A DNA stretch of 64,000 nt from Ilyomonas sp965199905 (GTDB lineage Bacteria; Bacteroidota; Bacteroidia; Chitinophagales; Chitinophagaceae), in the NCBI GenBank assembly GCA_965199905.1, contig OZ241366.1, positions 3,162,001-3,226,000 on the forward strand. Direction: 5' to 3'. The position numbers and the translations under genes were made by a program. Each line of letters starts with the position of its first letter. Position 1 is the first letter of the stretch. The notes beneath the pieces are model-generated. The model was not told where the DNA came from and did not search any database. It saw nothing but the letters and a program-made list of their open reading frames with translations. Shown piece after piece: positions 1 through 8,615 of this stretch.

Positions 1-698
1 GCTCGGTGATGTGTATTGAAAATATCCTGCATCCTGTTTCGGTAGCGCGGCTGGTGATGGAGAAAACGCCGCACGTAATATTAGTAGGCGATGGCGCTTT
101 GCAATTTGCTTTGGCAAATGGTTTTACCAAAACAAATTTATTAACACCGCAAAGTGAAAAGGACTGGAAGGAATGGCTGAAAACAGCGAAGTATAAACCG
201 GTAATGAACATGGAAACCCAATACCTGAAAAAGGGCAAAGACCCAATGCCCGGCGGCAAGGACAATCATGATACCATTGGGATGATAGCGATGGATGCCA
301 ATGGCAATATGAGCGGTGCCTGCACCACAAGTGGCATGGCTTTTAAGATGCATGGACGTGTGGGAGATTCGCCGGTGATTGGCGCGGGACTGTATGTAGA
401 TAATGAAGTGGGTGCGGCTACATCAACAGGTGTGGGTGAAGAAGTGATACGCATTGTGGGATCTCATCTTGTGGTAGAGCTGATGCGGCAAGGACGTTCG
501 CCAAAAGATGCGTGTAGGGAAGCAGTGGAAAGAATTGTGCAGCGCAGCCCGGAGAAATCAAAAGATATACAGGTGGGTTTTATTGCTTTGAATAAGCAGG
601 GCGAATATGGCGGATATAGCTTGCAACCGGGGTTTTCGTATGCGGTGAAGAATAATGAAGTGGAAGATATGATGGATGTGGAGACGCATTATAAGTGA
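1..698 (+). CDS. N(4)-(beta-N-acetylglucosaminyl)-L-asparaginase, C-terminal part (5' truncated by window)
   Basis: Glycosylasparaginase (Ntn-hydrolase) that cleaves the GlcNAc-Asn bond of glycoasparagines. The reading frame is open to the left edge, so the true start lies outside; the GTG at 6 and ATG at 9 are not believable starts because the sequence there (MCIENILHPVSVAR) matches the middle of the family. The autoproteolysis and catalytic site is visible as NHDTIGM, where the Thr becomes the N-terminal nucleophile of the beta chain. It is followed by the GACTTSGMAFKMHGRVGDSP stretch typical of the beta subunit. The missing N-terminus would normally carry the signal peptide and most of the alpha chain. 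cutC follows 37 bases downstream on the same strand. Confidence 0.9.
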   Translation, partial: SVMCIENILHPVSVARLVMEKTPHVILVGDGALQFALANGFTKTNLLTPQSEKDWKEWLKTAKYKPVMNMETQYLKKGKDPMPGGKDNHDTIGMIAMDANGNMSGACTTSGMAFKMHGRVGDSPVIGAGLYVDNEVGAATSTGVGEEVIRIVGSHLVVELMRQGRSPKDACREAVERIVQRSPEKSKDIQVGFIALNKQGEYGGYSLQPGFSYAVKNNEVEDMMDVETHYK

Positions 699-735
699 GA
701 TGAGTGATTATATTATGTAGTAAGTAGTATGTATT

Positions 736-1464
736 ATGATGGAAGTAAAGAAGGCGATACTGGAGGTTTGTGCGTTTCATATTGAATCGTGCATTATTGC
801 GGAAAGAGCGGGTGCAGCAAGGGTAGAATTGTGCGATAACCCAATAGAAGGCGGCACGACGCCGAGCTACGGAATGATTAAGAGAACGAGGGAGGCAATT
901 TCTATTTTATTGTACCCGATCATTCGCCCGCGGGCAAGTAATTATTTGTATAGCGATGAGGAATTTGCGGTGATGAAGGAAGACATTTTACTATGTAAAG
1001 AATTGGGTTGTGACGGTATTTCTGTGGGTGTGCAAACGTTAGATGGAAGTATAGATATAGAGAGGTTGAAACGCATTATGGAATGGGCTTCGCCGATGGG
1101 CGTTACCTGCAACAGAGTGTTTGATTGTGCTCCGAATCCGTTTGAAGCGCTGGAAGAAATTATCAGTTGTGGTTGCGAGCGGATACTAACATCAGGATTG
1201 AAAAGTGCGGCGCCGGATGGTTTTGAATTGTTGAGCCAGTTGACAAGGCAGGCAAATGACCGCATTATTATTATGCCGGGTGCGGGTGTAAACTCATCAA
1301 ATATTGCAAAGCTGAAAGAGGATACGGGAGCCGTGGAATTTCATTCTTCGGCGAGAAAGGCAGCAGTAAACCCGGTTACGTTTTTGAACATGGAAGTGAG
1401 TGATTACGGGAATGTTTATATAGCAGATGAAGAAGAAGTGCGGATGATGTTGGCAGCGATATAG
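736..1464 (+). CDS. cutC: Copper homeostasis protein CutC
   Basis: CutC family TIM-barrel protein of 242 aa, the usual length. Family signatures are clear: the N-terminal LEVCAFHIESCIIAERAGAARVELC-type segment, IRPRASNYLYSDEE, GCDGISVGVQTLDGSID, CNRVFDCAPNPFEALEEI, ERILTSG and the final EFHSSARK. The family was linked to copper tolerance in E. coli, but the biochemical activity remains unsettled. It starts 37 bases after the glycosylasparaginase stop, so the two may be co-transcribed. The start at 736 has a second ATG directly after it (MM), and either could be used. Confidence 0.93.
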   Translation: MMEVKKAILEVCAFHIESCIIAERAGAARVELCDNPIEGGTTPSYGMIKRTREAISILLYPIIRPRASNYLYSDEEFAVMKEDILLCKELGCDGISVGVQTLDGSIDIERLKRIMEWASPMGVTCNRVFDCAPNPFEALEEIISCGCERILTSGLKSAAPDGFELLSQLTRQANDRIIIMPGAGVNSSNIAKLKEDTGAVEFHSSARKAAVNPVTFLNMEVSDYGNVYIADEEEVRMMLAAI

Positions 1465-1631
1465 AACAGAGAGGTTCGGGATTGAATAATGAATAAGTAA
1501 AATTTAATATTAATTGCGATAGTGAAATTCAAGTTCGGTAATACTTCGTAACCCAAATATTTCTCTCAAGTTTCTCTTTTGGCAATTTGATATATCCGGC
1601 ATGCAATCGGTGTCATCTGTATTCCCATTCA

Positions 1632-2222
1632 TCATTTCCGTAACCCATCCAGCATAATCGTAATCATATTTTCTTCAAGCGCTTTATCGTCAATCTTCTG
1701 CTTGCTGCGGTGCCAGCTTTCAATGCCGCTGATGGCGTGAAGCATAATTAAAACGGCGGTTGGCGCATCAATGGGTTTAATCTCGCCTGCGACAATTCCT
1801 TTTTCAATGATGGCGGCAATGCGCCTACGGAAGTTTCTCCGCTGAGTTTGAAAATTGGATAAATAAGGCTCGGCTAAATGCCGCCATTCACGATCGCTGA
1901 CGTGTACTTCATCGAAGTGAAAAATCATTTGATTAATGAGGAAGCGAAGCAGGGCTTCTATCTTTCGAATAGAGGAAATGTCTTCTGCTTCTATGTTACC
2001 CATTTCTTCCCAATAACGGTTGGCAACTACAAAACAGATGTCGTGCAGCAGGTCGGTTTTGCTGCGGATATGATTGTATAAACTGGCGGCTTCCACGCCT
2101 ACTTTTTCGGCGAGGTCGCGCATGGAGGCGGCTTTATAGCCTTTCTCTAAAAAGAGGTCAGCGGCGGCTTGTACGATGACTTCTTTACGCGATGTGTCTT
2201 TGCCTGTTTGTATACGTGCCAT
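1632..2222 (-). CDS. TetR/AcrR family transcriptional regulator
   Basis: 196-aa regulator with the TetR N-terminal DNA-binding domain at about residues 12-58 (IVQAAADLFLEKGYKAASMRDLAEKVGVEAASLYNHIRSK-type helix-turn-helix, recognition helix around VGVEAASLYNHI). The C-terminal half is an all-helical ligand-binding domain. The ligand is unknown. In Bacteroidota this type often regulates fatty acid or phenylacetate catabolism, but no such genes are adjacent, so its target cannot be read from context. Its only close neighbour is the nuclease-like gene that starts upstream at 3170 on the same strand, leaving a 30-base gap. Confidence 0.9.
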   Translation of the reverse strand: MARIQTGKDTSRKEVIVQAAADLFLEKGYKAASMRDLAEKVGVEAASLYNHIRSKTDLLHDICFVVANRYWEEMGNIEAEDISSIRKIEALLRFLINQMIFHFDEVHVSDREWRHLAEPYLSNFQTQRRNFRRRIAAIIEKGIVAGEIKPIDAPTAVLIMLHAISGIESWHRSKQKIDDKALEENMITIMLDGLRK

Positions 2223-2252
2223 GAGAAACTTTGAGGTATAAGATAATAATTA

Positions 2253-3170
2253 CTAATCTTTATTCTTACGTAATGATTGCTTTAAAAGACTTAAAACGTA
2301 ATCTATGTCTTCAAAGTCTGACAGCTTGATTTCGTAAGCTCCATTTCCCCAATGCCCAATATTAGAAACATCACGTGCTATATTTTTCTGATCCTGCAAT
2401 TCATTGCTTTTTAAGTTGACGTAAATCTTCAATCCTTTACCCTGTAGTACAATATCGCAAAATATATTATTATTAATTTTGAAACCAATGGTTTGCTTTT
2501 TTGGCTGAACTGTTACATTATTATCTAAATTCAATAATCTATCCTTAAACTGCTCATAAAACTCTCTGGATTCAAACTCAACCTTCTGCAAATGATCTTG
2601 TTCAGTGTAAACTTTTACCTCTTTGCTGACTTCTTCAACAGTATCGTTATTACGCGAAATTGTTTTGATACTTTCTTTTGCTGATGCCTTTTGTATCTGT
2701 TCAAAAGAGATAGTTTCATTCTCAAACTTTTTTACTTCCCATAACTCAATTGGTAAGTCTTTGAAATTAATTGCTTCACGTTGATATGTTGTAAAAACAG
2801 GAGATACAAAAATCACTTTTGATTGCGACCAGTCAACATCGCTGCGTTTTAAACTTTGATTTTGACTTTCGTTATATTCTAAAATAAAGTCCGCTTTATT
2901 GTTCAGCATCAAAGATAAATAAGCATAACCTTGATCTATTACGCTAAATGTTTTGTCGCGCTTATACTCTATAATAACAAAGGCTCTTAATTCAGGATCA
3001 AATGCTAACGAGTCAATGCGAAAATTATTTAAAGAAAATTCAGAACGTATAAAATCAAGCTTCAGCAATGACTTTAAGTTTTGTTCTGTCAACTGCTGTA
3101 TCTCACGCTCAAATTTAAATGAAGTCTCTTTGATAGGTTCGAGCTGATGTCCGATTTTATACAATGGCAT
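2253..3170 (-). CDS. Nuclease-like protein with C-terminal DUF5655-type domain
   Basis: 305 aa. The N-terminal half carries a PD-(D/E)xK-like pattern (RIDSLAFDPE, then VIIEYKRDK at about residues 52-77) followed by SVIDQGYAYLSLML, as in predicted DNA-binding or nuclease-fold proteins of the DUF91/NucS-like class. A variable linker rich in E, K and T (about residues 160-200) joins it to a C-terminal domain of about 105 aa. That domain (FESREFYEQFKDRLL, then KGLKIYVNLK, DVSNIGHWGNGAYEIKLSD) matches what I know of DUF5655, often found near or fused to restriction or defence proteins. No substrate can be assigned. It lies just upstream of the tetR gene. Confidence 0.75.
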   Translation of the reverse strand: MPLYKIGHQLEPIKETSFKFEREIQQLTEQNLKSLLKLDFIRSEFSLNNFRIDSLAFDPELRAFVIIEYKRDKTFSVIDQGYAYLSLMLNNKADFILEYNESQNQSLKRSDVDWSQSKVIFVSPVFTTYQREAINFKDLPIELWEVKKFENETISFEQIQKASAKESIKTISRNNDTVEEVSKEVKVYTEQDHLQKVEFESREFYEQFKDRLLNLDNNVTVQPKKQTIGFKINNNIFCDIVLQGKGLKIYVNLKSNELQDQKNIARDVSNIGHWGNGAYEIKLSDFEDIDYVLSLLKQSLRKNKD

Positions 3171-3215
3171 GATTCAATCTACTTTCTTTCAAATATAAAG
3201 AGATAAAGATTTTTT

Positions 3216-3293
3216 TGCCCAATCACTGCCCGGAACCTTGAACGGAGCGTCGCAACTGCCGATCACAAAAGTGACGGACGATGGTTACCAAAA
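3216..3293 (+). repeat. Dispersed intergenic repeat, copy 1 (internally deleted)
   Basis: Begins GCCCAATCACTGCCCGGAAC and ends GACGGACGATGGTTACC. It matches copies at 24108-24209 (same strand) and 34414-34524 and 59862-59975 (opposite strand). This copy lacks most of the central hairpin (CATTCCTGC...GCAGGAATG) present in the other three, which shows the arms can persist without the stem. It occupies the gap between the nuclease-like gene and mqnC. Confidence 0.85.
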
Positions 3294-3335
3294 CTGTATT
3301 TTGTATTATACCTACTACTTAATACCCGATACATC

Positions 3336-4460
3336 TTAGTAATCAATTACCTGCTCTACAATTGCATCGGGAATCTTGCGCCATTCGTATTGCTGGTTGC
3401 GAAGTTGCGGCTCAAAGCCAGCTTCTTTAATGGCTTGCTGAATGGTTGTTGATGTAAAGCGATGCGGCGCGCCGGCGGCACTTACCACGTTCTCTTCTAT
3501 CATGATGCTGCCCCAATCGTTGGCGCCGGACTGCAGGCAAAGTTGCGCGGTTTGTTTGCCAACGGTAAGCCAGCTTGCCTGTATATTCAGCACATTGGGA
3601 AGCATGATGCGGCTGAGGGCAATCATGCGAATATATTCTTCGGCAGTGGTAAGATTATGAATGCCGCGGATGCGTGTGAGCAGCGTATCAACATCCTGGA
3701 ACGTCCACGGAATAAAGGCGAGAAAGCCTTTGGCATCGGCAGGTTTTGTTGCCTGCACTTCGCGGAGCCGAACCAAATGAATAAAGCGCTCTTCAATAGT
3801 TTCTACATGGCCAAACATCATGGTGGCGCTGGTGGTGATGCCCTGCATGTGCGCTTCGTGCATGATGGCGAGCCATTCGTCGGCGCCGCATTTTCCCTTG
3901 CTGATGAGGCGACGGACTCTGTCAACTAATATCTCAGCACCGGCACCGGGCAATGAATCCATGCCAGCTTCGCGAAGGGCTTTAATGACATCGTGATGGC
4001 TCATCTTTTCGAGCTTGCAGATGTGCGCAATTTCGGGCGGCCCAAGTGTGTGAAGCTTTAAGGTTGGAAATTCTGCTTTAAGCTGGCTGAATGTTTTGGC
4101 ATAAAAATCTAACCCTAAACCGGGATGATGACCACCTTGCAACAATAACTGTTCGCCGCCAAATTTGAAGGTCTCATGAATTTTGCGGCGGTACGTATCC
4201 ATATCGGTAATATACGCATCTGGGCTGCCGGGAATGCGGTAAAAATTGCAGAACTTACAGTTGGCAATGCACACGTTGGTGGTGTTTACATTGCGGTCTA
4301 TTTGCCAGGTTACTTTGCCATGCGGCACCTGCTTTTTGCGCAGCTCATCGGCTATATACATCAGTTCCGTAAGTGGCGCATGATGGTAGAGATGCGTCCC
4401 TTCTTCTACAGTAAGAAATTCAAAATTGAGCCCTTTATCGTACAACGCGGCGAGTTCCAT
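3336..4460 (-). CDS. mqnC: Cyclic dehypoxanthinyl futalosine synthase (radical SAM, menaquinone biosynthesis)
   Basis: Radical SAM enzyme of the futalosine pathway, which cyclises dehypoxanthine futalosine on the way to menaquinone. The iron-sulfur motif CxxxCxxC is CIANCKFC at about residues 63-70 of the 374-aa form. The family-specific stretches LPGAGAEILVDRVRRLIS, TSATMMFGHVETIEER, FLAFIPWTFQ and GANDWGSIMIEENVVSAAG distinguish MqnC from the aminofutalosine synthase MqnE. The start is placed at 4460 (MELAALYDKG) rather than 4490, because the extra ten residues are unlike the family and an A/G-rich stretch precedes this ATG. It is monocistronic as far as can be seen, with a structured A/T-rich gap upstream. 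Confidence 0.93.
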   Translation of the reverse strand: MELAALYDKGLNFEFLTVEEGTHLYHHAPLTELMYIADELRKKQVPHGKVTWQIDRNVNTTNVCIANCKFCNFYRIPGSPDAYITDMDTYRRKIHETFKFGGEQLLLQGGHHPGLGLDFYAKTFSQLKAEFPTLKLHTLGPPEIAHICKLEKMSHHDVIKALREAGMDSLPGAGAEILVDRVRRLISKGKCGADEWLAIMHEAHMQGITTSATMMFGHVETIEERFIHLVRLREVQATKPADAKGFLAFIPWTFQDVDTLLTRIRGIHNLTTAEEYIRMIALSRIMLPNVLNIQASWLTVGKQTAQLCLQSGANDWGSIMIEENVVSAAGAPHRFTSTTIQQAIKEAGFEPQLRNQQYEWRKIPDAIVEQVIDY

Positions 4461-4576
4461 ATCTTCTTTTTTCCGGTTGCAAAAATACACGAGGAAACGT
4501 TAATGGGAAGATAGAAGGCGAAGCGAAAACTAAGCTTTCAGAAGACAGAAACCGGTTTCGTATAAAACCGGGAAGT

Positions 4577-4734
4577 GCTCTTTGAAAGGGTTCTGAAGCT
4601 TTTTTAACCGGTTAGTTTGCGTTTTCAACCCTTTGGAAATACTTTTCAACCTTTTGCTTTTGCTTCACAAAGGGTTCTTTTGAGTTTTTAAAGGGTTGTG
4701 AAGCGTTTCCAAAGGGTTGAAAAACGTTTTTAAA
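4577..4734. repeat. Intergenic array of AAGGGTT/AACCCTT motifs with nested inverted repeats
   Basis: The gap between mqnC and pgl carries repeated AAGGGTT or AACCCTT words in both orientations (near 4587, 4627, 4651, 4670, 4691, 4711). A 20-base stretch at 4620-4639 is repeated inverted at 4706-4726 with one extra base. Inside it TGCTTCACAA (about 4660-4680) is answered by TTGTGAAGCG (4696-4704). The whole can fold into a branched hairpin. Function is unknown. Confidence 0.6.
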
Positions 4735-4783
4735 AAGTAAAAACCCTCTTCAAAGAGCTTCCGATACTCTTCAAAGAGGGTTT
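4735..4783 (-). terminator. Probable rho-independent terminator of pgl
   Basis: Inverted repeat AAACCCTCTT (4741-4750) with AAGAGGGTTT (4774-4783), extended by imperfect pairing of CAAAGAG with CTCTTCA. It lies just after the pgl stop when read on the minus strand and is followed there by a T-rich run (TTTACTTTTTAAAAA). Confidence 0.6.
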
Positions 4784-4814
4784 CCTGTATTTGTACGTGG
4801 TTTTGTAAAAATTT

Positions 4815-5576
4815 CTATTTCACATCCTTTGCCGCCGCTTCATCCAGAAACCAATGTAGCTCGCCTTTCGGTTTGATGATCTGCGCCGGGTATTCATCCG
4901 GGTTGTAATCATCTTTCAAAATGTGCTTCATAGCTTCGGCTTTGCCGGCACCGGCTACCAAAAACATCACGACTGCCGAATGATTGGCAACAGGATGGGT
5001 AAGCGTTACGCGATACATGCTTTGTTCTTCCAGATAAAAAGCGTCTACCCATTTTTTGTCTTCGAAAATGATTGGGTAATGTGGAAATAACGACAGGCAA
5101 TGCGAGTTATCGCCCAAGCCTAAAATGATTAAATCGAATGTGGTAAAAGGTGTGTTGTCGGGATGGTCGTCGGGGTGATGTGTATGCACAAGAGGAAAAT
5201 AATTATGCAGCAGTTTTTCGTAAGCCGCCGCACTTTCTTCGGGTGTTGTGTTTTCCGTTTGCATAATGTGGATTTGTTCCATTTTCACCGGCACTTTATC
5301 GAGCAGAGTATCAAACGCCATCTTCGCATTGTTCCTGTCATCATTGAACGGCACAAAGCGCTCATCGCCCCAGAAGAAATGAATTTTGCTCCAGTCAATA
5401 TGGCTCTTATAAGGTTCGTTTGCCAGCAGTTCGTGCAGGGCTTTCGGCGTGCTGCCGCCCGACAAAGCGAGTGTATATTTTCCTTTTGTTTTCAGTGTTT
5501 CATTGATGTGCGATACGAGGAAATCAGCCGCTTGTTTAGCAAGTTCCTGTGTGTTTGGAGCGATGTGTAATTCCAT
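4815..5576 (-). CDS. pgl: 6-phosphogluconolactonase
   Basis: DevB/Pgl-type hydrolase (253 aa) that opens 6-phosphogluconolactone in the oxidative pentose phosphate pathway. Recognisable family motifs are TLALSGGSTPKALHELL (about residues 36-52), HFFWGDERFVPFNDDRNN (about 86-103) and the MYRVTLTHPVAN and VMFLVAGAGKAE region near the C-terminus. The usual catalytic-loop signature, DGHTASLFP, appears here as NSHCLSLFP: the His and the SLFP end are retained but the preceding Asp-Gly is changed. No zwf or gnd is adjacent. A conserved unknown gene lies 26 bases upstream and is probably co-transcribed. Confidence 0.88.
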   Translation of the reverse strand: MELHIAPNTQELAKQAADFLVSHINETLKTKGKYTLALSGGSTPKALHELLANEPYKSHIDWSKIHFFWGDERFVPFNDDRNNAKMAFDTLLDKVPVKMEQIHIMQTENTTPEESAAAYEKLLHNYFPLVHTHHPDDHPDNTPFTTFDLIILGLGDNSHCLSLFPHYPIIFEDKKWVDAFYLEEQSMYRVTLTHPVANHSAVVMFLVAGAGKAEAMKHILKDDYNPDEYPAQIIKPKGELHWFLDEAAAKDVK

Positions 5577-5602
5577 AGAAGCTATCTTTTTTTTGGTAGA
5601 AA

Positions 5603-6076
5603 TCAGTCAATCAATTTGTTCATTTCCTTCTGAAAATCGTACTGCAGGTCTTCGTGAAGCTGCGGTATCAGGCTTTGAATCTTATCTAACTGCGTGGTAT
5701 AAATCGTCATTGTTGCCTGGTGTTTGTGCGATGCCATGCCATACAGTTTCATGGTTCGGCAAAAATGCAGCCGCAACTCGGTTTCGGGTTCTTTTTCACC
5801 CATATAGCGGCTATAGCGCGTGATGTTTTTTAGCATATCGCGCAATCCTTTTTTCATGAAATAGCGGTTAGAAGGCAGAGCGGCAAACGTGTCGTCCATC
5901 TCGCTTTTAAGGCTGGCAACATAGTTTTGCCGGTCGGCAGAATCGAACAGGATATAGCTTAGCAGCTCTTTGTTTTCCTTTTTAGCACGCACCAGCCGCA
6001 GGCATAAATCCGTCACTTCCTTCTGCGACAAACTCCTCAATTCTTCTTTTATCTGCTGTGTGGAAGCAGGTTTCAT
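5603..6076 (-). CDS. Conserved hypothetical protein, mostly alpha-helical
   Basis: 157-aa soluble protein that I do not recognise by function. It is rich in charged helices (KEELRSLSQKEVTDLCLRLVRAKKENKELLSYILF at about residues 8-43, then TELRLHFCRTMKLYGMASHK), with no signal peptide or membrane segment and no catalytic motif. The C-terminal half could be a small helical bundle. It sits 26 bases upstream of pgl and about 200 bases from divergent gyrB, and the ATG at 6076 fits the strand's spacing. I consider it a real Bacteroidota-specific gene because its composition is protein-like and the strand is otherwise empty. Confidence 0.7.
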   Translation of the reverse strand: MKPASTQQIKEELRSLSQKEVTDLCLRLVRAKKENKELLSYILFDSADRQNYVASLKSEMDDTFAALPSNRYFMKKGLRDMLKNITRYSRYMGEKEPETELRLHFCRTMKLYGMASHKHQATMTIYTTQLDKIQSLIPQLHEDLQYDFQKEMNKLID

Positions 6077-6206
6077 AATTCCTTTTATTCAAACGAAAAT
6101 AAGTGTTGCGCATAAAAAATTTAGCAAACAAAAAAACCGTTCATGCCAGATTGCTAAAAGACCCGTTTTTATAACAAAAATTAAGCAGGAAACAGCCATT
6201 TTCCGC

Positions 6207-6237
6207 TTGCAAAAACCTTTATATTTTATTAACTTCG
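6207..6237 (+). promoter_or_regulatory. Candidate gyrB promoter (TTG / TAnnTTTG-like)
   Basis: TTG at 6207-6209, a 20-base spacer, then TAACTTCG at 6230-6237 (one mismatch to the Bacteroidota -7 consensus TAnnTTTG), about 45 bases before the gyrB ATG at 6282. The spacing fits the range known for Flavobacterium-type promoters. Confidence 0.4.
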
Positions 6238-6281
6238 CCTCATTGTAAAATTTTCTTTTACAACGCTTTAGCAAGTAAATT

Positions 6282-8261
6282 ATGAACGAAGAGACACTTA
6301 CCATAGAAGCGCCCCAACCCAAAGCTTATGGCGCCGATAGTATTCAGGTTTTAGAAGGTTTGGAAGCGGTGCGCAAACGCCCCGCAATGTACATTGGCGA
6401 TGTAGGCGAAAAAGGACTGCATCACCTCGTTTATGAAGTGGTGGACAACTCGATCGATGAAGCCATGGCCGGTTATTGTAAAATTATCACGGTTAATATT
6501 CATGAAGATAATTCCATCTCTGTGCAGGATGACGGACGCGGCATCCCGACCGGTATCAATACAAAAGAACAACGCAGTGCTTTGGAGATTGTAATGACGG
6601 TGCTTCATGCCGGCGGCAAGTTTGATAAAGACACTTATAAAGTATCCGGTGGTCTGCATGGTGTGGGCGTGAGTTGCGTGAATGCACTCAGCACGGTTTG
6701 TCACGTTACGGTTCAGCGCGAAGGAAAAGTGTTTGAGCAGGAATATCATACCGGTATTCCTCAATACCAGGTGCGCGAAATCGGCACATCGGACAAGACC
6801 GGAACACATGTTCGCTTCTGGCCGGATCTAACCATTTTTCAAAGTGGCATTTTTAAAAAAGACATTCTGGAAGGTCGTTTGCGTGAACTGTCTTACCTGA
6901 ATAAAAAAATACAGATAACCCTCAACGATTTCCGCGAGAAAGACGATGCCGGTGCTTATTACAGCAAGAGTTTTTACAGCGAAGGCGGCATTATTGAGTT
7001 TGTGGAAATGCTGGATAAAAACGGTAACCGCAGCTCACTTATCGGCAAGCCTTTGTATGTAGATGGACATGATGTAGCGAGCAACGTAGCGGTGGAAGTA
7101 GCGCTGACTTACAATGATGATTTTAAAGAGCATATTTTCTCTTACGTAAATAACATTAACACCATTGAAGGTGGTACACATGTTACCGGTTTCCGGCAGG
7201 CTTTAACCCGCGTGTTTAAAACATACGGTGATAAACAAGGCTTGTTTGAAAGAGCCAAAGTTGCCGTGGAAGGTGACGATTTTCGTGAAGGGTTGAGTGC
7301 TATTATTTCGGTAAAAGTGCCTGAGCCGCAGTTTGAAGGACAGACAAAAACCAAACTGGGTAACAGTGATGTTGGCGGCGTGGTGCAAATTACGGTAGCA
7401 CGAGCTTTAGAGAATTATTTGGAGGAAAATCCGAAGGAAGCGAAGAACATCATCAGCAAGGTGGTACTTGCTGCACAAGCCCGCGTGGCAGCTAAAAAAG
7501 CCCGCGAAATGGTGCAGCGCAAAACGGTACTGAGCGGCAGTGGCTTGCCGGGTAAATTAGCCGATTGCAGTGAGCGCGATCCGGAACGTTGCGAGTTATA
7601 TCTTGTCGAAGGAGATAGTGCCGGTGGCACTGCCAAACAAGGCAGAGAAAGAAGCTTCCAGGCAATTCTTCCGCTACGTGGTAAGATATTGAATGTGGAG
7701 AAAGCCATGGAGCATAAGATTTATGAGAACGAGGAAATCCGCAACATCTTTACTGCTATGGGCGTAACGGTAGGAACGGCTGATGACCCGAAAGCATTGA
7801 ACATTACAAAGCTTCGCTATCATAAGCTCATCATTATGACGGATGCTGATGTGGATGGTTCGCATATTGCGACTTTGATTCTTACGTTCATCTTCCGGTA
7901 TATGAAGGAGCTGGTACAGCTTGGGCATGTATACATTGCGCAGCCGCCATTATACCTTGTAAAGAAAGGCAAGGAAGCGCATTACGCTTATAGCGAAGAG
8001 CAGCGAAAGATGTGGATTGAGCGCCTCGGCAATGGGCGTGAAGATACGGTAGGCATCCAGCGTTATAAAGGTTTGGGCGAAATGAATGCCGACCAGCTTT
8101 GGGATACCACTATGGATCCTACACGCAGAACCTTAAAGCAGGTAACGCTTGAAAGTGCTGCCGAAGCGGATCGTGTATTTGCTATGCTGATGGGCGATGA
8201 AGTGGCGCCGCGCAGAGAGTTTATTGAAACTCATGCGAAATATGCGAAGCTGGATGTGTAG
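6282..8261 (+). CDS. gyrB: DNA gyrase subunit B
   Basis: ATPase subunit of DNA gyrase, 659 aa, full length for the phylum. The GHKL ATPase domain is at about residues 35-240 (VDNSIDEAMAG, DDGRGIP, GGLHGVGVSCVNALS) and the transducer domain at 240-400. The TOPRIM domain contains LVEGDSAGGTA, IIMTDADVDGSHI with the metal-binding Asp residues, and the C-terminal QRYKGLGEMN block. Quinolone-relevant motifs look wild type. The gene is single on its strand, with a candidate promoter upstream and a bidirectional terminator just after the stop. Confidence 0.98.
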   Translation: MNEETLTIEAPQPKAYGADSIQVLEGLEAVRKRPAMYIGDVGEKGLHHLVYEVVDNSIDEAMAGYCKIITVNIHEDNSISVQDDGRGIPTGINTKEQRSALEIVMTVLHAGGKFDKDTYKVSGGLHGVGVSCVNALSTVCHVTVQREGKVFEQEYHTGIPQYQVREIGTSDKTGTHVRFWPDLTIFQSGIFKKDILEGRLRELSYLNKKIQITLNDFREKDDAGAYYSKSFYSEGGIIEFVEMLDKNGNRSSLIGKPLYVDGHDVASNVAVEVALTYNDDFKEHIFSYVNNINTIEGGTHVTGFRQALTRVFKTYGDKQGLFERAKVAVEGDDFREGLSAIISVKVPEPQFEGQTKTKLGNSDVGGVVQITVARALENYLEENPKEAKNIISKVVLAAQARVAAKKAREMVQRKTVLSGSGLPGKLADCSERDPERCELYLVEGDSAGGTAKQGRERSFQAILPLRGKILNVEKAMEHKIYENEEIRNIFTAMGVTVGTADDPKALNITKLRYHKLIIMTDADVDGSHIATLILTFIFRYMKELVQLGHVYIAQPPLYLVKKGKEAHYAYSEEQRKMWIERLGNGREDTVGIQRYKGLGEMNADQLWDTTMDPTRRTLKQVTLESAAEADRVFAMLMGDEVAPRREFIETHAKYAKLDV

Positions 8262-8283
8262 ATTTTAGATTGAATCATATTTG

Positions 8284-8317
8284 AAAAGCCGCTTTAGAAA
8301 TTGAAGCGGCTTTTTTT
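8284..8317. terminator. Bidirectional terminator between gyrB and parE-like gene
   Basis: Stem AAAGCCGCTT (8285-8294) with AAGCGGCTTT (8304-8313), followed on the plus strand by a run of seven T from 8311. The A-run before the left arm gives a T-run on the minus strand. It separates the convergent gyrB and toxin genes. Confidence 0.85.
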
Positions 8318-8615
8318 ATTCCTGCAACCTGCTTTTCAAATCCATCCTTTCATGAAGGATTCTTATCACTTCAATTGCGTTTGGCTTTAGCACTCTATAA
8401 AAGATAATGTGCTTTCCGGCTTTATATCCTAAAAGCATGTTTGCAACTTCTTCATACTTCTTTCCTTTCTCCGGATGAACAGACAGCTCTTTGCAAAAGC
8501 CAATCAGCATCGTATAGTATTTATCAGCCTGGTTTTCCGACCAGGTTTCTGCTGTATAATTCCAGATGCCTGATAAATCTTTAACTGCTTTATTGGTTAG
8601 AATATACTCAGCCAT
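8316..8615 (-). CDS. RelE/ParE family toxin
   Basis: 99-aa ParE-type toxin of a type II toxin-antitoxin pair. The family pattern is present: YILTNKAVKDLSGIWNYTAETWS at the N-terminus, a helical middle (ADKYYTMLIGFCKELS), then YKAGKHIIFYRVLKPNAIEVIRILHERMD, which is the typical last strands with the IxVIRILHxRMD ending. ParE members target DNA gyrase, and this gene ends next to gyrB, although that adjacency may be coincidence. Its start at 8615 overlaps the antitoxin stop by 8 bases, implying translational coupling. Confidence 0.93.
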   Translation of the reverse strand: MAEYILTNKAVKDLSGIWNYTAETWSENQADKYYTMLIGFCKELSVHPEKGKKYEEVANMLLGYKAGKHIIFYRVLKPNAIEVIRILHERMDLKSRLQE

